64,000 nt of DNA, taken from assembly GCA_027920525.1 (NCBI GenBank), contig CP115858.1, forward strand, positions 1,054,001 to 1,118,000, given 5' to 3'. The notes under the pieces were generated by a model. The model was given only the letters and a program-made list of their open reading frames with translations, was not told the DNA's origin and searched no databases. This stretch comes from Chryseobacterium daecheongense (GTDB taxonomy: Bacteria; Bacteroidota; Bacteroidia; Flavobacteriales; Weeksellaceae). Shown here piece after piece: positions 16,845 through 25,596 of the stretch (its first letter is position 1; each line of letters opens with the position of its first letter). The position numbers were made by a program, and so were the translations under genes.

Positions 16845-18224
16845 TTATTTTGAGTAATTTTCAAAAAAGAGCGGAATACTTTCGATTCCTTTATAGAAAT
16901 TAAACAATCCATAGTGTTCATTAGGCGAGTGAATAGCATCAGAATCTAATCCAAAGCCCATCAATACAGACTTTGCACCTAATACTTTCTCAAACATTGA
17001 GGTAATAGGAATACTTCCTCCTCCTCTGTAAGGTAATACCTCTTTTCCAAATGCCGTTTCCATTGCTTGCTTAGCAGCTGCAAATTCCTTGGTATCAGTC
17101 GGTAAAACATAAGGCATCCCTCCATGATGCGGAGTTACTTTTACCCTTACTGTATCCGGAGCAATTTTTTCGAAATATCTGGTGAATTTTTCAGTGATTT
17201 CTTCCGGAGTCTGATAAGGCACCAAACGCATAGAAATCTTTGCAAAAGCCTTTGAAGGAATAACTGTTTTTGCTCCCTCTCCGGTATAACCACCCCAAAT
17301 TCCATTACAATCCAATGTTGGGCGGATTGATGTTCTTTCTAGAGTCGTGTATCCTTTTTCTCCTTCTATGTTACCTAATCCGATAGCTCTTTTAAACTCC
17401 TCAGGATTATCTTTCAATTTATTCATTTCAGCTCTTTCCTGATCTGAAACAATATCTACATTATCATAAAACCCGTCAATTGTAATATGTCCATCTTCAT
17501 CGATTAACTTTGCAATCATTCTTGAAAGAACGTGGATTGGATTGGGAACTGCACCTCCATACAATCCGGAGTGCAAATCTCTGTTTGGCCCCTCTACTTC
17601 TACCTCTACATAACTTAAACCTCTTAAACCCGTTGTAACAGTTGGCTGCTCATTGCTGTAAATATGAGTATCAGAAATCAGAATGCAATCACAAGACAGT
17701 TTTTCTTTATTTTCATTAACAAAATCACCAAGACTTACGGATCCTACTTCTTCTTCTCCTTCTAAAATAAACTTAACATTACAAGGAAGAGTATTGGTTT
17801 TCATCATCGCTTCAAATGCCTTTAGATGCATAAAAAACTGTCCTTTATCATCCGCAGAACCTCTGGCAAAAATAGCCCCATCCGGGTGAAGCTCTGTCTT
17901 TTCTATATAAGGTTCAAAAGGAGGTTTCTTCCATAATTCTAAAGGATCAGCAGGCTGAACATCATAATGACCATATACCAGAACAGTAGGAAGATTTTTA
18001 TCTAAGATCTTTTCTCCAAAAACAATTGGGTAACCAGCTGTTTGGCATACTTCCACATTATCGGCTCCCGCATTTTTTAGATGTGTTGCACATACTTCTG
18101 CACATTTCAATACGTCATCTTTATACGCAGGATCTGCAGAAATAGAAGGAATTCTCAATAACTCAAATAATTCATCCACGAAACGCTGTTTGTTTTCGTT
18201 GATGTAATTTAATGTCTCTTGCAT
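16845..18224 (-). CDS. M20 family metallo-dipeptidase
   Basis: 459 residues from the ATG at 18224 (MQETLNYINENKQRF); an ATG 26 codons earlier gives a Cys- and Phe-rich extension not expected in this cytoplasmic family. Metal ligands and catalytic residues are in place: VYGHYDVQPADP (His and Asp), GSADDKGQFFMH (Asp), LEGEEEVGS (catalytic Glu plus ligand Glu), SDTHIY (Asp) and a C-terminal HSPNEH (His). The dimerisation domain lies between. Such enzymes hydrolyse dipeptides or related substrates with two zinc ions. It is transcribed alone. Confidence 0.9.
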   Translation of the reverse strand: MQETLNYINENKQRFVDELFELLRIPSISADPAYKDDVLKCAEVCATHLKNAGADNVEVCQTAGYPIVFGEKILDKNLPTVLVYGHYDVQPADPLELWKKPPFEPYIEKTELHPDGAIFARGSADDKGQFFMHLKAFEAMMKTNTLPCNVKFILEGEEEVGSVSLGDFVNENKEKLSCDCILISDTHIYSNEQPTVTTGLRGLSYVEVEVEGPNRDLHSGLYGGAVPNPIHVLSRMIAKLIDEDGHITIDGFYDNVDIVSDQERAEMNKLKDNPEEFKRAIGLGNIEGEKGYTTLERTSIRPTLDCNGIWGGYTGEGAKTVIPSKAFAKISMRLVPYQTPEEITEKFTRYFEKIAPDTVRVKVTPHHGGMPYVLPTDTKEFAAAKQAMETAFGKEVLPYRGGGSIPITSMFEKVLGAKSVLMGFGLDSDAIHSPNEHYGLFNFYKGIESIPLFFENYSK

Positions 18225-18343
18225 TGTAAAAATTTGTTTTGTTAAAATTAAAGAAAATGGTCTGCAGCAGCAAGCAAAAACAAAGAATTTTCCTTTAGCC
18301 AATTATTTATTTAGAATCGGCCAAATACTACACACCAAAAACA

Positions 18344-18375
18344 AAAAATGTCCTGCAACCTGGCAAGACATTTTT
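18344..18375 (-). terminator. Terminator after the small lipoprotein gene
   Basis: AAAAATGTC (18344-18352) pairs with GACATTTTT (18367-18375), with an additional short inner stem. It lies 18 bases past the stop codon at 18393. Confidence 0.75.
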
Positions 18376-18392
18376 ATATTTTCTAATAATAA

Positions 18393-18668
18393 TTAGTGTT
18401 CAGCTTTAGCTTTTTCAGCTTCTACGGGTTTTGCTGCAGCAGTACTGTCTGTTTTTGGAGCTTCTGTTCCATGTTTTTCAGCAACAGCAGCTTCTTTATG
18501 TTCAGCTGTAGCATCATGACCATGAGTTTCTCCACCTTTTTGCACATCATCTGAATATCTTTCTGCTCCCTCTTCTAGCTTTAAAGTATTCTTATTTCCT
18601 CCAGCTTGTATTTTTTTACAGCTTACTGCTACACTTGCAATGGCTAAACATATAATTAATTTTTTCAT
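18393..18668 (-). CDS. Small predicted lipoprotein, low complexity
   Basis: 91 residues. The N-terminus MKKLIICLAIASVAVSCKK has a lipobox-like VAVSC, so Cys17 is probably lipidated. The mature part is hydrophilic and rich in Ala, Glu, Lys and His (GGETHGHDATAEHKEAAVAEKHG, shortened here by context) and is probably disordered. Scattered histidines could bind metal, but this is speculation. No family recognised. It stands alone between terminators. Confidence 0.65.
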   Translation of the reverse strand: MKKLIICLAIASVAVSCKKIQAGGNKNTLKLEEGAERYSDDVQKGGETHGHDATAEHKEAAVAEKHGTEAPKTDSTAAAKPVEAEKAKAEH

Positions 18669-18807
18669 ATGTAAGATTTATTTTTTTAAAAGGTCATATG
18701 GAATCGCTCTATTTTAGTCTATTCTAAATTATCCCAACAGCCGCGATTTCATGCTTAAATTTTAGATTGCCCAAAATTAAGAAATCCTGCTCCTTTTGAC
18801 AACATTT

Positions 18808-19953
18808 TTACACTGATTTTAAAATAATTTTACCTTTTTTGGATTGTGTAAAAATAAGATATCTTTCTCCACCATCCTTCAGGTTGTATTTCTTTTTGAT
18901 TTCATCTGGTTTCAAAGGATAATTCTTTGAAATGATATTAAATTGCTCCTTCTTTTTAATCTGCTTATTTCCAATAACTTCCATTTCCATAACTCTTCCC
19001 GGAAAGCCTTCAATTTTCTCTGTTGAAGTGTAGATATGAGTGTTGGGATGAAGTTTTTTTAGGGAAAATTTTTCAGATATAAGATTAAACGCACCTGCTT
19101 TTAAAATGGAGTTATTTGGCAAATATATAAAACGCTCTGGTTCGGAATATTCTGAATGAACAAATTCTTCATTACCCAATTGAAATACAAAGTCCGACTC
19201 TCCACTTTCTAAATTGATACAATGGCACATGACTTTTTCAGGCTCATCATGTGTTAGAAATACGACTACCTCTTTTACCTCATTTTTTAATGCGATAATA
19301 TCAATTCTTGAAATATTCTTTAATACAGAGAGAAGATATTTTAAATCAATCAGTGGCGATAGTTTTACTACTACCTTATTTGAAATGGATAGTAAATGAT
19401 CCTGGATTTCAAGAATGTTGGGTGAGAGATCTTCTAAAAGAAAAACTTTGTTTTTACTAATATCTCTTCTGGCCGGATCTAAATACGTAACATCAAAAAC
19501 TTCTTTATTCTGCTCAAGAAAATTTTCAAGCTTTAGATTAATAAATTTGGCTTTTTTATTTAAAACCGACCAGTTATGTTCAACTATTTTTAAAAGTTCA
19601 GTATTTTGTTCTACTAAGACTATATCATCAAAATTTTGTGACAGATAGTAGGCATCAATTCCAAAGCCACTGGTAAGGTCAATGAATTTTTTCCCACTTA
19701 TCAAAGTTGATTTATAAATCGCTGTTTTTTCAGAAGACGATTGTTCCATATTGAGTTGAGGAGGAAATATAATTTCATCACGTAATAAAAAAGGAAATTT
19801 CTTTAAAGCAACTTGTCTTCCCTTTATTTGGTGAACGATTTCCTGCATGCTGACTTCATCAAATGGTGATTTTTTCAATAATAATGAATGTAAATCCGTA
19901 GTCAGATTTGCATTTATAAAATTTTGAACCTCTTTTTTTAATATTTCAACCAC
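18808..19953 (-). CDS. Class I SAM-dependent methyltransferase with THUMP-like domain
   Basis: 381 residues. An N-terminal helical part precedes the SAM-binding motif KFIDLTSGFGIDAYYLSQ (about residues 91-108) and the VLVEQN strand. The catalytic motif DPARRD fits the Bacteroidota family annotated as methyltransferase with a THUMP-like domain, and the C-terminal part (PLKPDEIKKKYNLKDGGERY) is that small domain. RNA modification is the likely role, since THUMP domains bind RNA; the target is unknown. It is monocistronic by spacing. Confidence 0.8.
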   Translation of the reverse strand: MVEILKKEVQNFINANLTTDLHSLLLKKSPFDEVSMQEIVHQIKGRQVALKKFPFLLRDEIIFPPQLNMEQSSSEKTAIYKSTLISGKKFIDLTSGFGIDAYYLSQNFDDIVLVEQNTELLKIVEHNWSVLNKKAKFINLKLENFLEQNKEVFDVTYLDPARRDISKNKVFLLEDLSPNILEIQDHLLSISNKVVVKLSPLIDLKYLLSVLKNISRIDIIALKNEVKEVVVFLTHDEPEKVMCHCINLESGESDFVFQLGNEEFVHSEYSEPERFIYLPNNSILKAGAFNLISEKFSLKKLHPNTHIYTSTEKIEGFPGRVMEMEVIGNKQIKKKEQFNIISKNYPLKPDEIKKKYNLKDGGERYLIFTQSKKGKIILKSV

Positions 19954-20120
19954 AGATTTCCCTGATATACAAGATGTTTATGTTTAATTTTTTAATATTC
20001 TAAATCTCCATTTATTAGCAATGCAATCAGTATTGAAACCAACTAAAATTTAGAGTTTTAAGCCTGTTAATTTCAAGTAGATCGATAGAGAAGAACACTA
20101 CAGCTTTAAATAATATAAAA

Positions 20121-20561
20121 TTACCTTTTATAAAAGATATAGTCTGTTAATAACGGCTCAATACCGTTTTGTTTTAATAGAGAATTAATCTGCCCTCTGT
20201 GATAAGTAGAATGATTGATTGCATGGAAAAGCATTTCAAAGACACTATTTTCAAATTTTGTCCCCTTTGAGTTCTGATATCCTATTCGGTTATCAAGATT
20301 AAAATTCTGAACAATCTGAATACTTGTTAAAAAATTCTGGTGATTGATCTCTTCCAGATCTTCAAGTGGATTGACCTGCCAGACTTCGAAAGTTTCTTCT
20401 CCCAATATCCTTGCATTCCAGATTTGTTGAGCATTAATTGTATGATTGATTAATGCAATAGTTCTTTCATCTATTTTCGGCGTATGATCTTTAACCAGCT
20501 TAATTATTTTCTGATTATAATGATGTGTATATTCAAATAAATCAACTAGCTTATCGATCAT
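20121..20561 (-). CDS. DinB-family protein
   Basis: 146 residues, a typical four-helix DinB/YfiT-like protein. Possible metal-binding histidines occur in NHTINAQQIWNARILG (about residue 42) and in the C-terminal HAINHSTYHRGQINSLL. Family members are metal-dependent and some act as thiol-dependent transferases; the physiological role here is unknown. The ATG overlaps the stop codon of the mutA-like gene (ATGA), so translation is probably coupled to it. Confidence 0.85.
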   Translation of the reverse strand: MIDKLVDLFEYTHHYNQKIIKLVKDHTPKIDERTIALINHTINAQQIWNARILGEETFEVWQVNPLEDLEEINHQNFLTSIQIVQNFNLDNRIGYQNSKGTKFENSVFEMLFHAINHSTYHRGQINSLLKQNGIEPLLTDYIFYKR

Positions 20562-21724
20562 AATTCAAACATTTCCGCCCAACGTACAGGCTTTATCTCT
20601 TTTTCAGAATACAATTCATCAATTGATCTTTTAGCTTCCAATTTTGGATAAAGATTCACTCCTATTAATTTGATCTTTCCTTCTTCCACCCACTTCTGCT
20701 CTTCAATAGCGTGCTGATAGATTTTTTTCTGAATAACTCCCTGTCTGATTAATTCCAGATAACCACCCCCGTCTTCTATTTCCAAAAACAGATCCCAGGA
20801 TTTTTCTGCAATTTGTCGTGTGAGATCTTCAACATAATAACTCCCATTGGCAGCATCTTCAAAAACATTAATGATACTTTCGTAAGCCAACACGATCTGT
20901 TGCTTGAAAGAAATTTCCTCTGAATTATCCGTACTTCTGCTTACAAGATAATTATTGCTATAAACCGCATCAGCACCACCAATCATTGCTGCGGCAAGCT
21001 CCAATGTGGAACGGATAAGATTATTTTCACTATCCGAAACTGCTTTATTTCTTAATGAAGTTTCAACAAAAATATAAGGGATTTCGTTAAGGTTATATTC
21101 TTTTGAAAGCTGGTTAAAGATGAGTTTAAATGCTCTTATCTTTGCCATTTCAAAAAAATAATTTCCTCCTACGGCAATTTTAAAAATCAATTTATCTAAG
21201 ATTTCAGCTCCAAAAACTTCAATAAGTTCTTTCGTTTTTGCTAATGCTATTCCAAGTTGCTGATAAATTGCAGCTCCTGCATTTTGATGAAGTGAAATAT
21301 CTATACAAATATTTCTTCTGAAATCTTTAGCTAATAGCTCCCTGGCCAGCTGATCATTAATTATTCCATCTTGTTCATTAAATACATCAATCAGCGAAAA
21401 GTATTGATCTTCATCCTTTGGGCTGATATGCTCTGCAAGATCTTTATTATTAACGAAAATGGTTTTTCCTTCTAAATTTTCAACATTCTGATTTAAAAGA
21501 AATGCAAAAACATCATCTTCCAGACTTTCATGGTACTGGGCAACCAAATGAGTGCTTTCTTCAACTTTGGGAAGATTGACCAAAAGCTGTGGTACAGAAT
21601 TATAGAAAGGTTTTACTACAATTCCTTCTAAATTTTCTTTTTTCAGAATTGTATAGATATCTTCTGTTTTAAGTTGCTTTTTTACTAAATTTTCCCAATC
21701 AGGAAGGGTATTAATATTTGACAT
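20558..21724 (-). CDS. mutA: Methylmalonyl-CoA mutase, small-subunit-like (beta) protein
   Basis: 388 residues. The sequence (VVKPFYNSVP..., FRRNICIDISLHQNAGAAIYQQLGIAL, FKIAVGGNYFFEMAKIRAFKLIF, VETSLRNKAVSDSENNLIRSTLELAAAMIGGADAVYSNNYL in outline) follows the TIM-barrel of the mutase small subunit. The C-terminal cobalamin-binding domain is absent, so it is shorter than the actinobacterial subunit of over 600 residues. It should form a heterodimer with the catalytic B12-binding large subunit, which is not encoded in this window. It lies between divIC and dinB in one operon. Confidence 0.88.
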   Translation of the reverse strand: MSNINTLPDWENLVKKQLKTEDIYTILKKENLEGIVVKPFYNSVPQLLVNLPKVEESTHLVAQYHESLEDDVFAFLLNQNVENLEGKTIFVNNKDLAEHISPKDEDQYFSLIDVFNEQDGIINDQLARELLAKDFRRNICIDISLHQNAGAAIYQQLGIALAKTKELIEVFGAEILDKLIFKIAVGGNYFFEMAKIRAFKLIFNQLSKEYNLNEIPYIFVETSLRNKAVSDSENNLIRSTLELAAAMIGGADAVYSNNYLVSRSTDNSEEISFKQQIVLAYESIINVFEDAANGSYYVEDLTRQIAEKSWDLFLEIEDGGGYLELIRQGVIQKKIYQHAIEEQKWVEEGKIKLIGVNLYPKLEAKRSIDELYSEKEIKPVRWAEMFEL

Positions 21725-21766
21725 TTAGTGGAAAGTTATAGATTAAGAGCTTTTATTTTATGAATT

Positions 21767-22120
21767 TTATTTCTTCGATATTTTAGTGCTATCCACAACA
21801 AGAATGAAGATTTCCTCATCAGGTTTTTTCATAAAATAATTTTCTCTTGCGTATTTTTCTTTTTCAGATTTATTATTCATGAGCTTTTTATAAAACGTAT
21901 CATTTTTTTCATATTCCGTTTTATAATACTGCAATTGTTCCTGGTATTTACTGATCTCACCATTGAGCTCATTAATTACCAGAAATGATGTTTTATCAAA
22001 GAAAATCATCCACACTAAAAACAAACAGATGGTAATAAAATATCTGTTTACAATGTATTTCTGAAGCAGTTTAACGACTTCGGATTTCGGTTGGATGTCT
22101 TTAATTAATTTATTTGCCAT
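21767..22120 (-). CDS. Septum formation initiator (FtsB/DivIC family) protein
   Basis: 117 residues. One transmembrane segment (about residues 29-47, YFITICLFLVWMIFF) is followed by a coiled coil (LNGEISKYQEQLQYYKTEYE) and the family's RENYFMKKPDEEIFIL motif near the end. It likely acts in the divisome with FtsL and FtsQ at midcell. It begins one base after the uridine kinase stop codon and is co-transcribed with it. Confidence 0.9.
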   Translation of the reverse strand: MANKLIKDIQPKSEVVKLLQKYIVNRYFITICLFLVWMIFFDKTSFLVINELNGEISKYQEQLQYYKTEYEKNDTFYKKLMNNKSEKEKYARENYFMKKPDEEIFILVVDSTKISKK

Positions 22121-22121
22121 T

Positions 22122-22736
22122 TTAGTGTTTTCTCAACGAGTTTTTTATCACAGTAGTTAAAAAATCAATCGCTACAGAATTTTGCTTCATATTAGGGATG
22201 ATAAGATCAGCCTCATTTTTTGAAGGTTCAATAAATTCCTGATGCATTGGCTTTAAAGTAGTTTGATAGCGATGTAAAACTTCACTTAAATCTCTACCTC
22301 TTTCCTGGGTATCTCTTCTAATTCTTCTGATCAACCTCTCATCAGAATCTGCATGAACAAAAACTTTCAAATCAAATTCTTTCAGCAGCTCTTTATTAGT
22401 AAGAACTAAAATACCTTCCACAACCAATACGTTTTTAGGTTCTACAGTCACATGGTCTCCGGTTCTGGAATGCGTAACAAAACTATAAATGGGCTGTTCA
22501 ATGGGCTCATTATTTTTTAAAGCTTTGACGTGTTTTAACATCAGTTCAAAATCTATAGACTTCGGGTGATCATAATTCAAAGCTTCCCTTTCAGCCAATG
22601 TAAGATTATGGTTATCATGATAATAATTATCCTGTGACAAGATGTTCATTCCTTCGATATCAAGCTGTTGGAGTATTTTATCCACAACTGTAGTTTTGCC
22701 GGATCCAGTTCCTCCTGCAATTCCTATTACAAGCAT
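22122..22736 (-). CDS. udk: Uridine kinase
   Basis: 204 residues from the ATG at 22736 (MLVIGIAGGTGSGKTTVVDK); an ATG 18 codons upstream lies beyond the normal family start and within the leader. The P-loop GGTGSGKT sits at residues 8-15; SQDNYYHD, NYDHPKSIDFELM and RIRRDTQERGRDL are conserved substrate and lid segments. It phosphorylates uridine and cytidine in pyrimidine salvage. It heads the udk-divIC-mutA-dinB transcription unit. Confidence 0.95.
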   Translation of the reverse strand: MLVIGIAGGTGSGKTTVVDKILQQLDIEGMNILSQDNYYHDNHNLTLAEREALNYDHPKSIDFELMLKHVKALKNNEPIEQPIYSFVTHSRTGDHVTVEPKNVLVVEGILVLTNKELLKEFDLKVFVHADSDERLIRRIRRDTQERGRDLSEVLHRYQTTLKPMHQEFIEPSKNEADLIIPNMKQNSVAIDFLTTVIKNSLRKH

Positions 22737-22763
22737 TCTTTTTGAGTTTCTATATAGTTGGTA

Positions 22764-22771
22764 CAAATATA
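22764..22771 (-). promoter_or_regulatory. -7 box of the udk operon
   Basis: Reads TATATTTG on the minus strand, 28 bases upstream of the udk ATG. No TTG at the expected spacing was found, but its position supports the internal start at 22736. Confidence 0.55.
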
Positions 22772-22834
22772 CTATTTTACTTGAATGCAAGTAAAGTAAT
22801 CCATCTTTAAATTATATGGAAAGCACATACAAAT

Positions 22835-22864
22835 AAAAACACCGGCTATGATACCGGTGTTTTT
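22835..22864 (-). terminator. Terminator after clpS
   Basis: AAAAACACCGG (22835-22845) pairs with CCGGTGTTTTT (22854-22864) around an eight-base loop, directly after the clpS stop codon. Confidence 0.9.
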
Positions 22865-22865
22865 A

Positions 22866-23171
22866 TTATACTATTTCGCTTGTCAGCTCTCTTGAAATCA
22901 ATTTCTCATGCATAGGCTTCAGTACATCCATAGAGCCTGTTTTTACAGTGCATTTGCCCTTATAATGAATCAGGATCGTACATTGCTCAGCCTGCTCAAA
23001 TGTATGCTTACAAATTTCCACAAGGCAGTCGATCACATAATCAAAAGTATGTACATCATCATTATGTACAATCAGCTTATACACATCATCCGTTTCTTCC
23101 AACACGAGAACTTCTTCCTCGTACTGGCGTTTTGGATTTTCGTAATCCTTTATACTGTTATAAAAAATCAT
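22866..23171 (-). CDS. clpS: ATP-dependent Clp protease adaptor ClpS
   Basis: 101 residues. The core YKLIVHNDDVHTFDYVIDCL has the ClpS signature, in which Asn and Asp contact the alpha-amino group of N-degron substrates; the later KGKCTVKTGSMDVLKPMHEKL completes the fold. It delivers proteins with destabilising N-terminal residues to ClpAP. It starts 11 bases after the CorC-type gene and is likely co-transcribed with it. Confidence 0.92.
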   Translation of the reverse strand: MIFYNSIKDYENPKRQYEEEVLVLEETDDVYKLIVHNDDVHTFDYVIDCLVEICKHTFEQAEQCTILIHYKGKCTVKTGSMDVLKPMHEKLISRELTSEIV

Positions 23172-23182
23172 TTTAGAATTAT

Positions 23183-24541
23183 TTAAACTTCCCCTAATTT
23201 ATCTGCCAAATCATTGATAACATTTGGACCTTCATACACCAATTCTACCAGCTCAACGCTCTTGTTATTCATTTTCAGAATTTTAAAATGGTAGTTTTCA
23301 ATATCAAACTCCTGATTTTCCACAGGAATATCTTCTAATGCGTGGAGAATAAATCCTGCTAATGTATTATATTCGCTTTCTTCAGAAGGAGCCAATTTTT
23401 TAGGCAGGAATTCATTAATTTCTTCGAGAGGTTGTGTAGCCTGAACCCAATAGATATTGTCTCCAATCTTATCAACAATTTTATCTTCGTCATCTTCCTC
23501 ATCCTGAATTTCTCCCACCAGCTCCTCGAGGATATCTTCAAGTGTTATAATACCTTCGGTACCACCGAATTCATCAATAACAATTGCCAGGTGTTGCTTT
23601 TTCTGCTGGAAGATCTTAAGGAGATCGGAAATCTTTTTACTCCCCACTACAAAGAAAGCATCACGCATAAGGGTTTTCAGATCTTCATGATTCAGCTCAC
23701 CTTTTCTTTTAACAAATTCTCTGATAATCTCCTTTGTATAGAGAATACCGATCACGTTATCAATAGAGTTGATATACACGGGAATTCTGGAATAACCACT
23801 ATCCATAATTTTATTGATAATATCGTTGATATCTTCCTCAAAATCTATTGATGTAATATTCTGTCGGGGAACCATGATTTGCTTTGCAGAGTGATCTGTA
23901 AAATCAAACGCATTCTTAATAATCTCATAGTTTTCCTCTTCTATTTCTCCGCTATCAGCACTTTGTTTTACCAAAAGCTGAAGTTCTTCTGTAGAATGGA
24001 TTTCCTGCTCAGATGCGGGATGGATTTTCATTAATCTTAAAACCCCGTTCGACATGGAATTCATCAACCAGATAAAAGGTTTGAAAATCGTATAGAAGAT
24101 CCTCAAAGGAACAGCAGTTGCCATCGTGGTAGCTTCTGATTTTCTGATTGCAATGGATTTGGGAATCAATTCTCCAAACACTATATGCATAATCGTAATA
24201 AGAACAAAACTGATGATTAACGATATAGAAGTAACTGAAGCAGCACTTAATTGAAAATTGATAGATATAAAGATATTCTCTACAATATGGTGTAATGCGC
24301 TTTCTCCTACCCAACCCAGGGCAAGTGAAGCTAATGTAATTCCTAATTGTGTTGCAGAAAGATATTCATCAAGATGTTTTATGATGTGCTCTGCCTGTTT
24401 AGCCATTGAGTCCCCCTCTGCGGCCTTAATTTGAATTTGCGAATAACGAACTTTAACAATTGAAAATTCAGCGGCTACGAAAAAGCCATTAAGTAATACA
24501 AGAAACAAGGCTAGCAAAAGCCTGACTATGTCCGAGTCCAT
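23183..24541 (-). CDS. CNNM/CorC-type membrane protein (hemolysin family) with CBS domains
   Basis: 452 residues. An N-terminal DUF21/CNNM membrane domain with three to four helices (about 1-190) is followed by a CBS pair (about 205-330, including IMVPRQNITSIDFEE and DEFGGTEGIITLEDILEELVG in outline) and a C-terminal CorC/HlyC domain (about 345-430). The family is linked to magnesium or cobalt efflux; the old hemolysin name is historical. Bacteroidota versions are sometimes called gliding-motility protein GldE, but this cannot be decided here. Confidence 0.88.
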   Translation of the reverse strand: MDSDIVRLLLALFLVLLNGFFVAAEFSIVKVRYSQIQIKAAEGDSMAKQAEHIIKHLDEYLSATQLGITLASLALGWVGESALHHIVENIFISINFQLSAASVTSISLIISFVLITIMHIVFGELIPKSIAIRKSEATTMATAVPLRIFYTIFKPFIWLMNSMSNGVLRLMKIHPASEQEIHSTEELQLLVKQSADSGEIEEENYEIIKNAFDFTDHSAKQIMVPRQNITSIDFEEDINDIINKIMDSGYSRIPVYINSIDNVIGILYTKEIIREFVKRKGELNHEDLKTLMRDAFFVVGSKKISDLLKIFQQKKQHLAIVIDEFGGTEGIITLEDILEELVGEIQDEEDDEDKIVDKIGDNIYWVQATQPLEEINEFLPKKLAPSEESEYNTLAGFILHALEDIPVENQEFDIENYHFKILKMNNKSVELVELVYEGPNVINDLADKLGEV

Positions 24542-24569
24542 TTAGAAAATTATATAAAATTTAGTTTTA

Positions 24570-24577
24570 CAAAGATA
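24570..24577 (-). promoter_or_regulatory. -7 box of the CorC-clpS operon
   Basis: Reads TATCTTTG on the minus strand, 29 bases before the ATG at 24541. Confidence 0.55.
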
Positions 24578-24599
24578 TAGAAAATAAAAATAACAAAAA

Positions 24600-24624
24600 A
24601 AAGCATCGATATACTCGATGCTTT
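24600..24624 (-). terminator. Terminator of the ATP synthase operon
   Basis: Ten-base perfect arms (24600-24609, 24615-24624) with a five-base loop precede a T-run leftwards, 22 bases past the atpG stop codon. It separates the atp operon from the CorC-clpS promoter. Confidence 0.85.
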
Positions 24625-24646
24625 AATATTTTACTAAATATTTTTC

Positions 24647-25510
24647 TTATGAATTTTTCAAAGCTTCTGCTCCCGAAACGATCTCAAGGATTTCGTTTGT
24701 AATAGCAGCCTGTCTCGCTTTGTTATAGAAGATTACCAAATCATTCTTCAAAGCCTGGGCATTATCTGTTGCTTTATGCATCGCAGTCATTCTAGCTCCA
24801 TGCTCAGATGCCACTGAATCTAAAACAGCTTTGAAAACCTGAGTTTTTATAGATTTTGGAATAAGGTTATCCAAAATTTCATTCTTGTTAGGTTCAAAGA
24901 TATAATCTGTTTCTACTTGTGGTTCAGTAGTTTCAGGCATCAGGATAGGAAGAAGTTGCTCTTTGGTTACTTCCTGAGTAGCAGCATTAATGAACTTATT
25001 ATAAATTAAATAAATCTCATCAAATTTACCCTCCTTAAAGCTGTTCATAACCCCTTCTGTAAGGTTAGAAACTGCATCAAAGTTCAAATTATCAAAAACG
25101 GCACTTTCATTAGCATATACAGTACGGCTTCTTCTTACAGCATCATATGCTTTTTTACCGATTGTAAGAACTTCAATATCGTATTGAGAATTATTCTGAA
25201 ACTGAATATTAAGCTCTTTTACAATAGATGAGTTAAATGCACCGGCAAGTCCTCTGTTTGACGTTACAGCGATAAAAAGCACTCTTTTAACCTCTCTCTT
25301 TTGAGCATATATAGAAACCTGATCAGGATCTGAACTAGAGTTTACATTCTGAATGATTTCTTGTAGTTTCTCGGAATAAGGTCTTAACATCACGATTGCA
25401 TCCTGTGCTTTTTTAAGTTTCGCAGCAGAAACCATTTTCATAGCACGTGTAATTTGCATCGTAGATGAAATTGAACTGATTCTTCCTCGTATTTCTTTTA
25501 AGTTTGCCAT
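24647..25510 (-). CDS. atpG: ATP synthase F1, gamma subunit
   Basis: 287 residues, normal length. The N-terminal helix (MANLKEIRGRISSISSTMQI) and C-terminal helix (EHGARMTAMHKATDNAQAL... TNEILEIVSGAEAL) form the rotor coiled coil, with a central Rossmann-like part (VTSNRGLAGAFNSS). It rotates inside the alpha/beta ring and links F1 to the c ring. It is last in the operon, with an unusual 86-base gap after atpA that contains an inverted repeat. Confidence 0.96.
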   Translation of the reverse strand: MANLKEIRGRISSISSTMQITRAMKMVSAAKLKKAQDAIVMLRPYSEKLQEIIQNVNSSSDPDQVSIYAQKREVKRVLFIAVTSNRGLAGAFNSSIVKELNIQFQNNSQYDIEVLTIGKKAYDAVRRSRTVYANESAVFDNLNFDAVSNLTEGVMNSFKEGKFDEIYLIYNKFINAATQEVTKEQLLPILMPETTEPQVETDYIFEPNKNEILDNLIPKSIKTQVFKAVLDSVASEHGARMTAMHKATDNAQALKNDLVIFYNKARQAAITNEILEIVSGAEALKNS

Positions 25511-25516
25511 ATTGGG

Positions 25517-25592
25517 TTAGTTGTTGGTTGTCGGTTGTTGGTTGCTAGTTTTAGAAATTTCTGTCAACTATCAACCAAAAACCATCAACTAA
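25517..25592. repeat. Imperfect 32-bp inverted repeat between atpA and atpG
   Basis: The left arm (25517-25548) and right arm (25561-25592) match at 25 of 32 positions in inverted orientation, with a 12-base loop. Each arm is built from repeated TTGGTTG-like units. As RNA it could form a long hairpin within the atp transcript. It lacks a T-tail, so it is not a standard terminator. Confidence 0.75.
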
Positions 25593-25596
25593 TTTT

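Noticed and set aside
22737..22790. Uridine kinase start at 22790
   Set aside because: The extension contains the -7 box of the operon and does not match the family N-terminus, which begins right before the P-loop at 22736.
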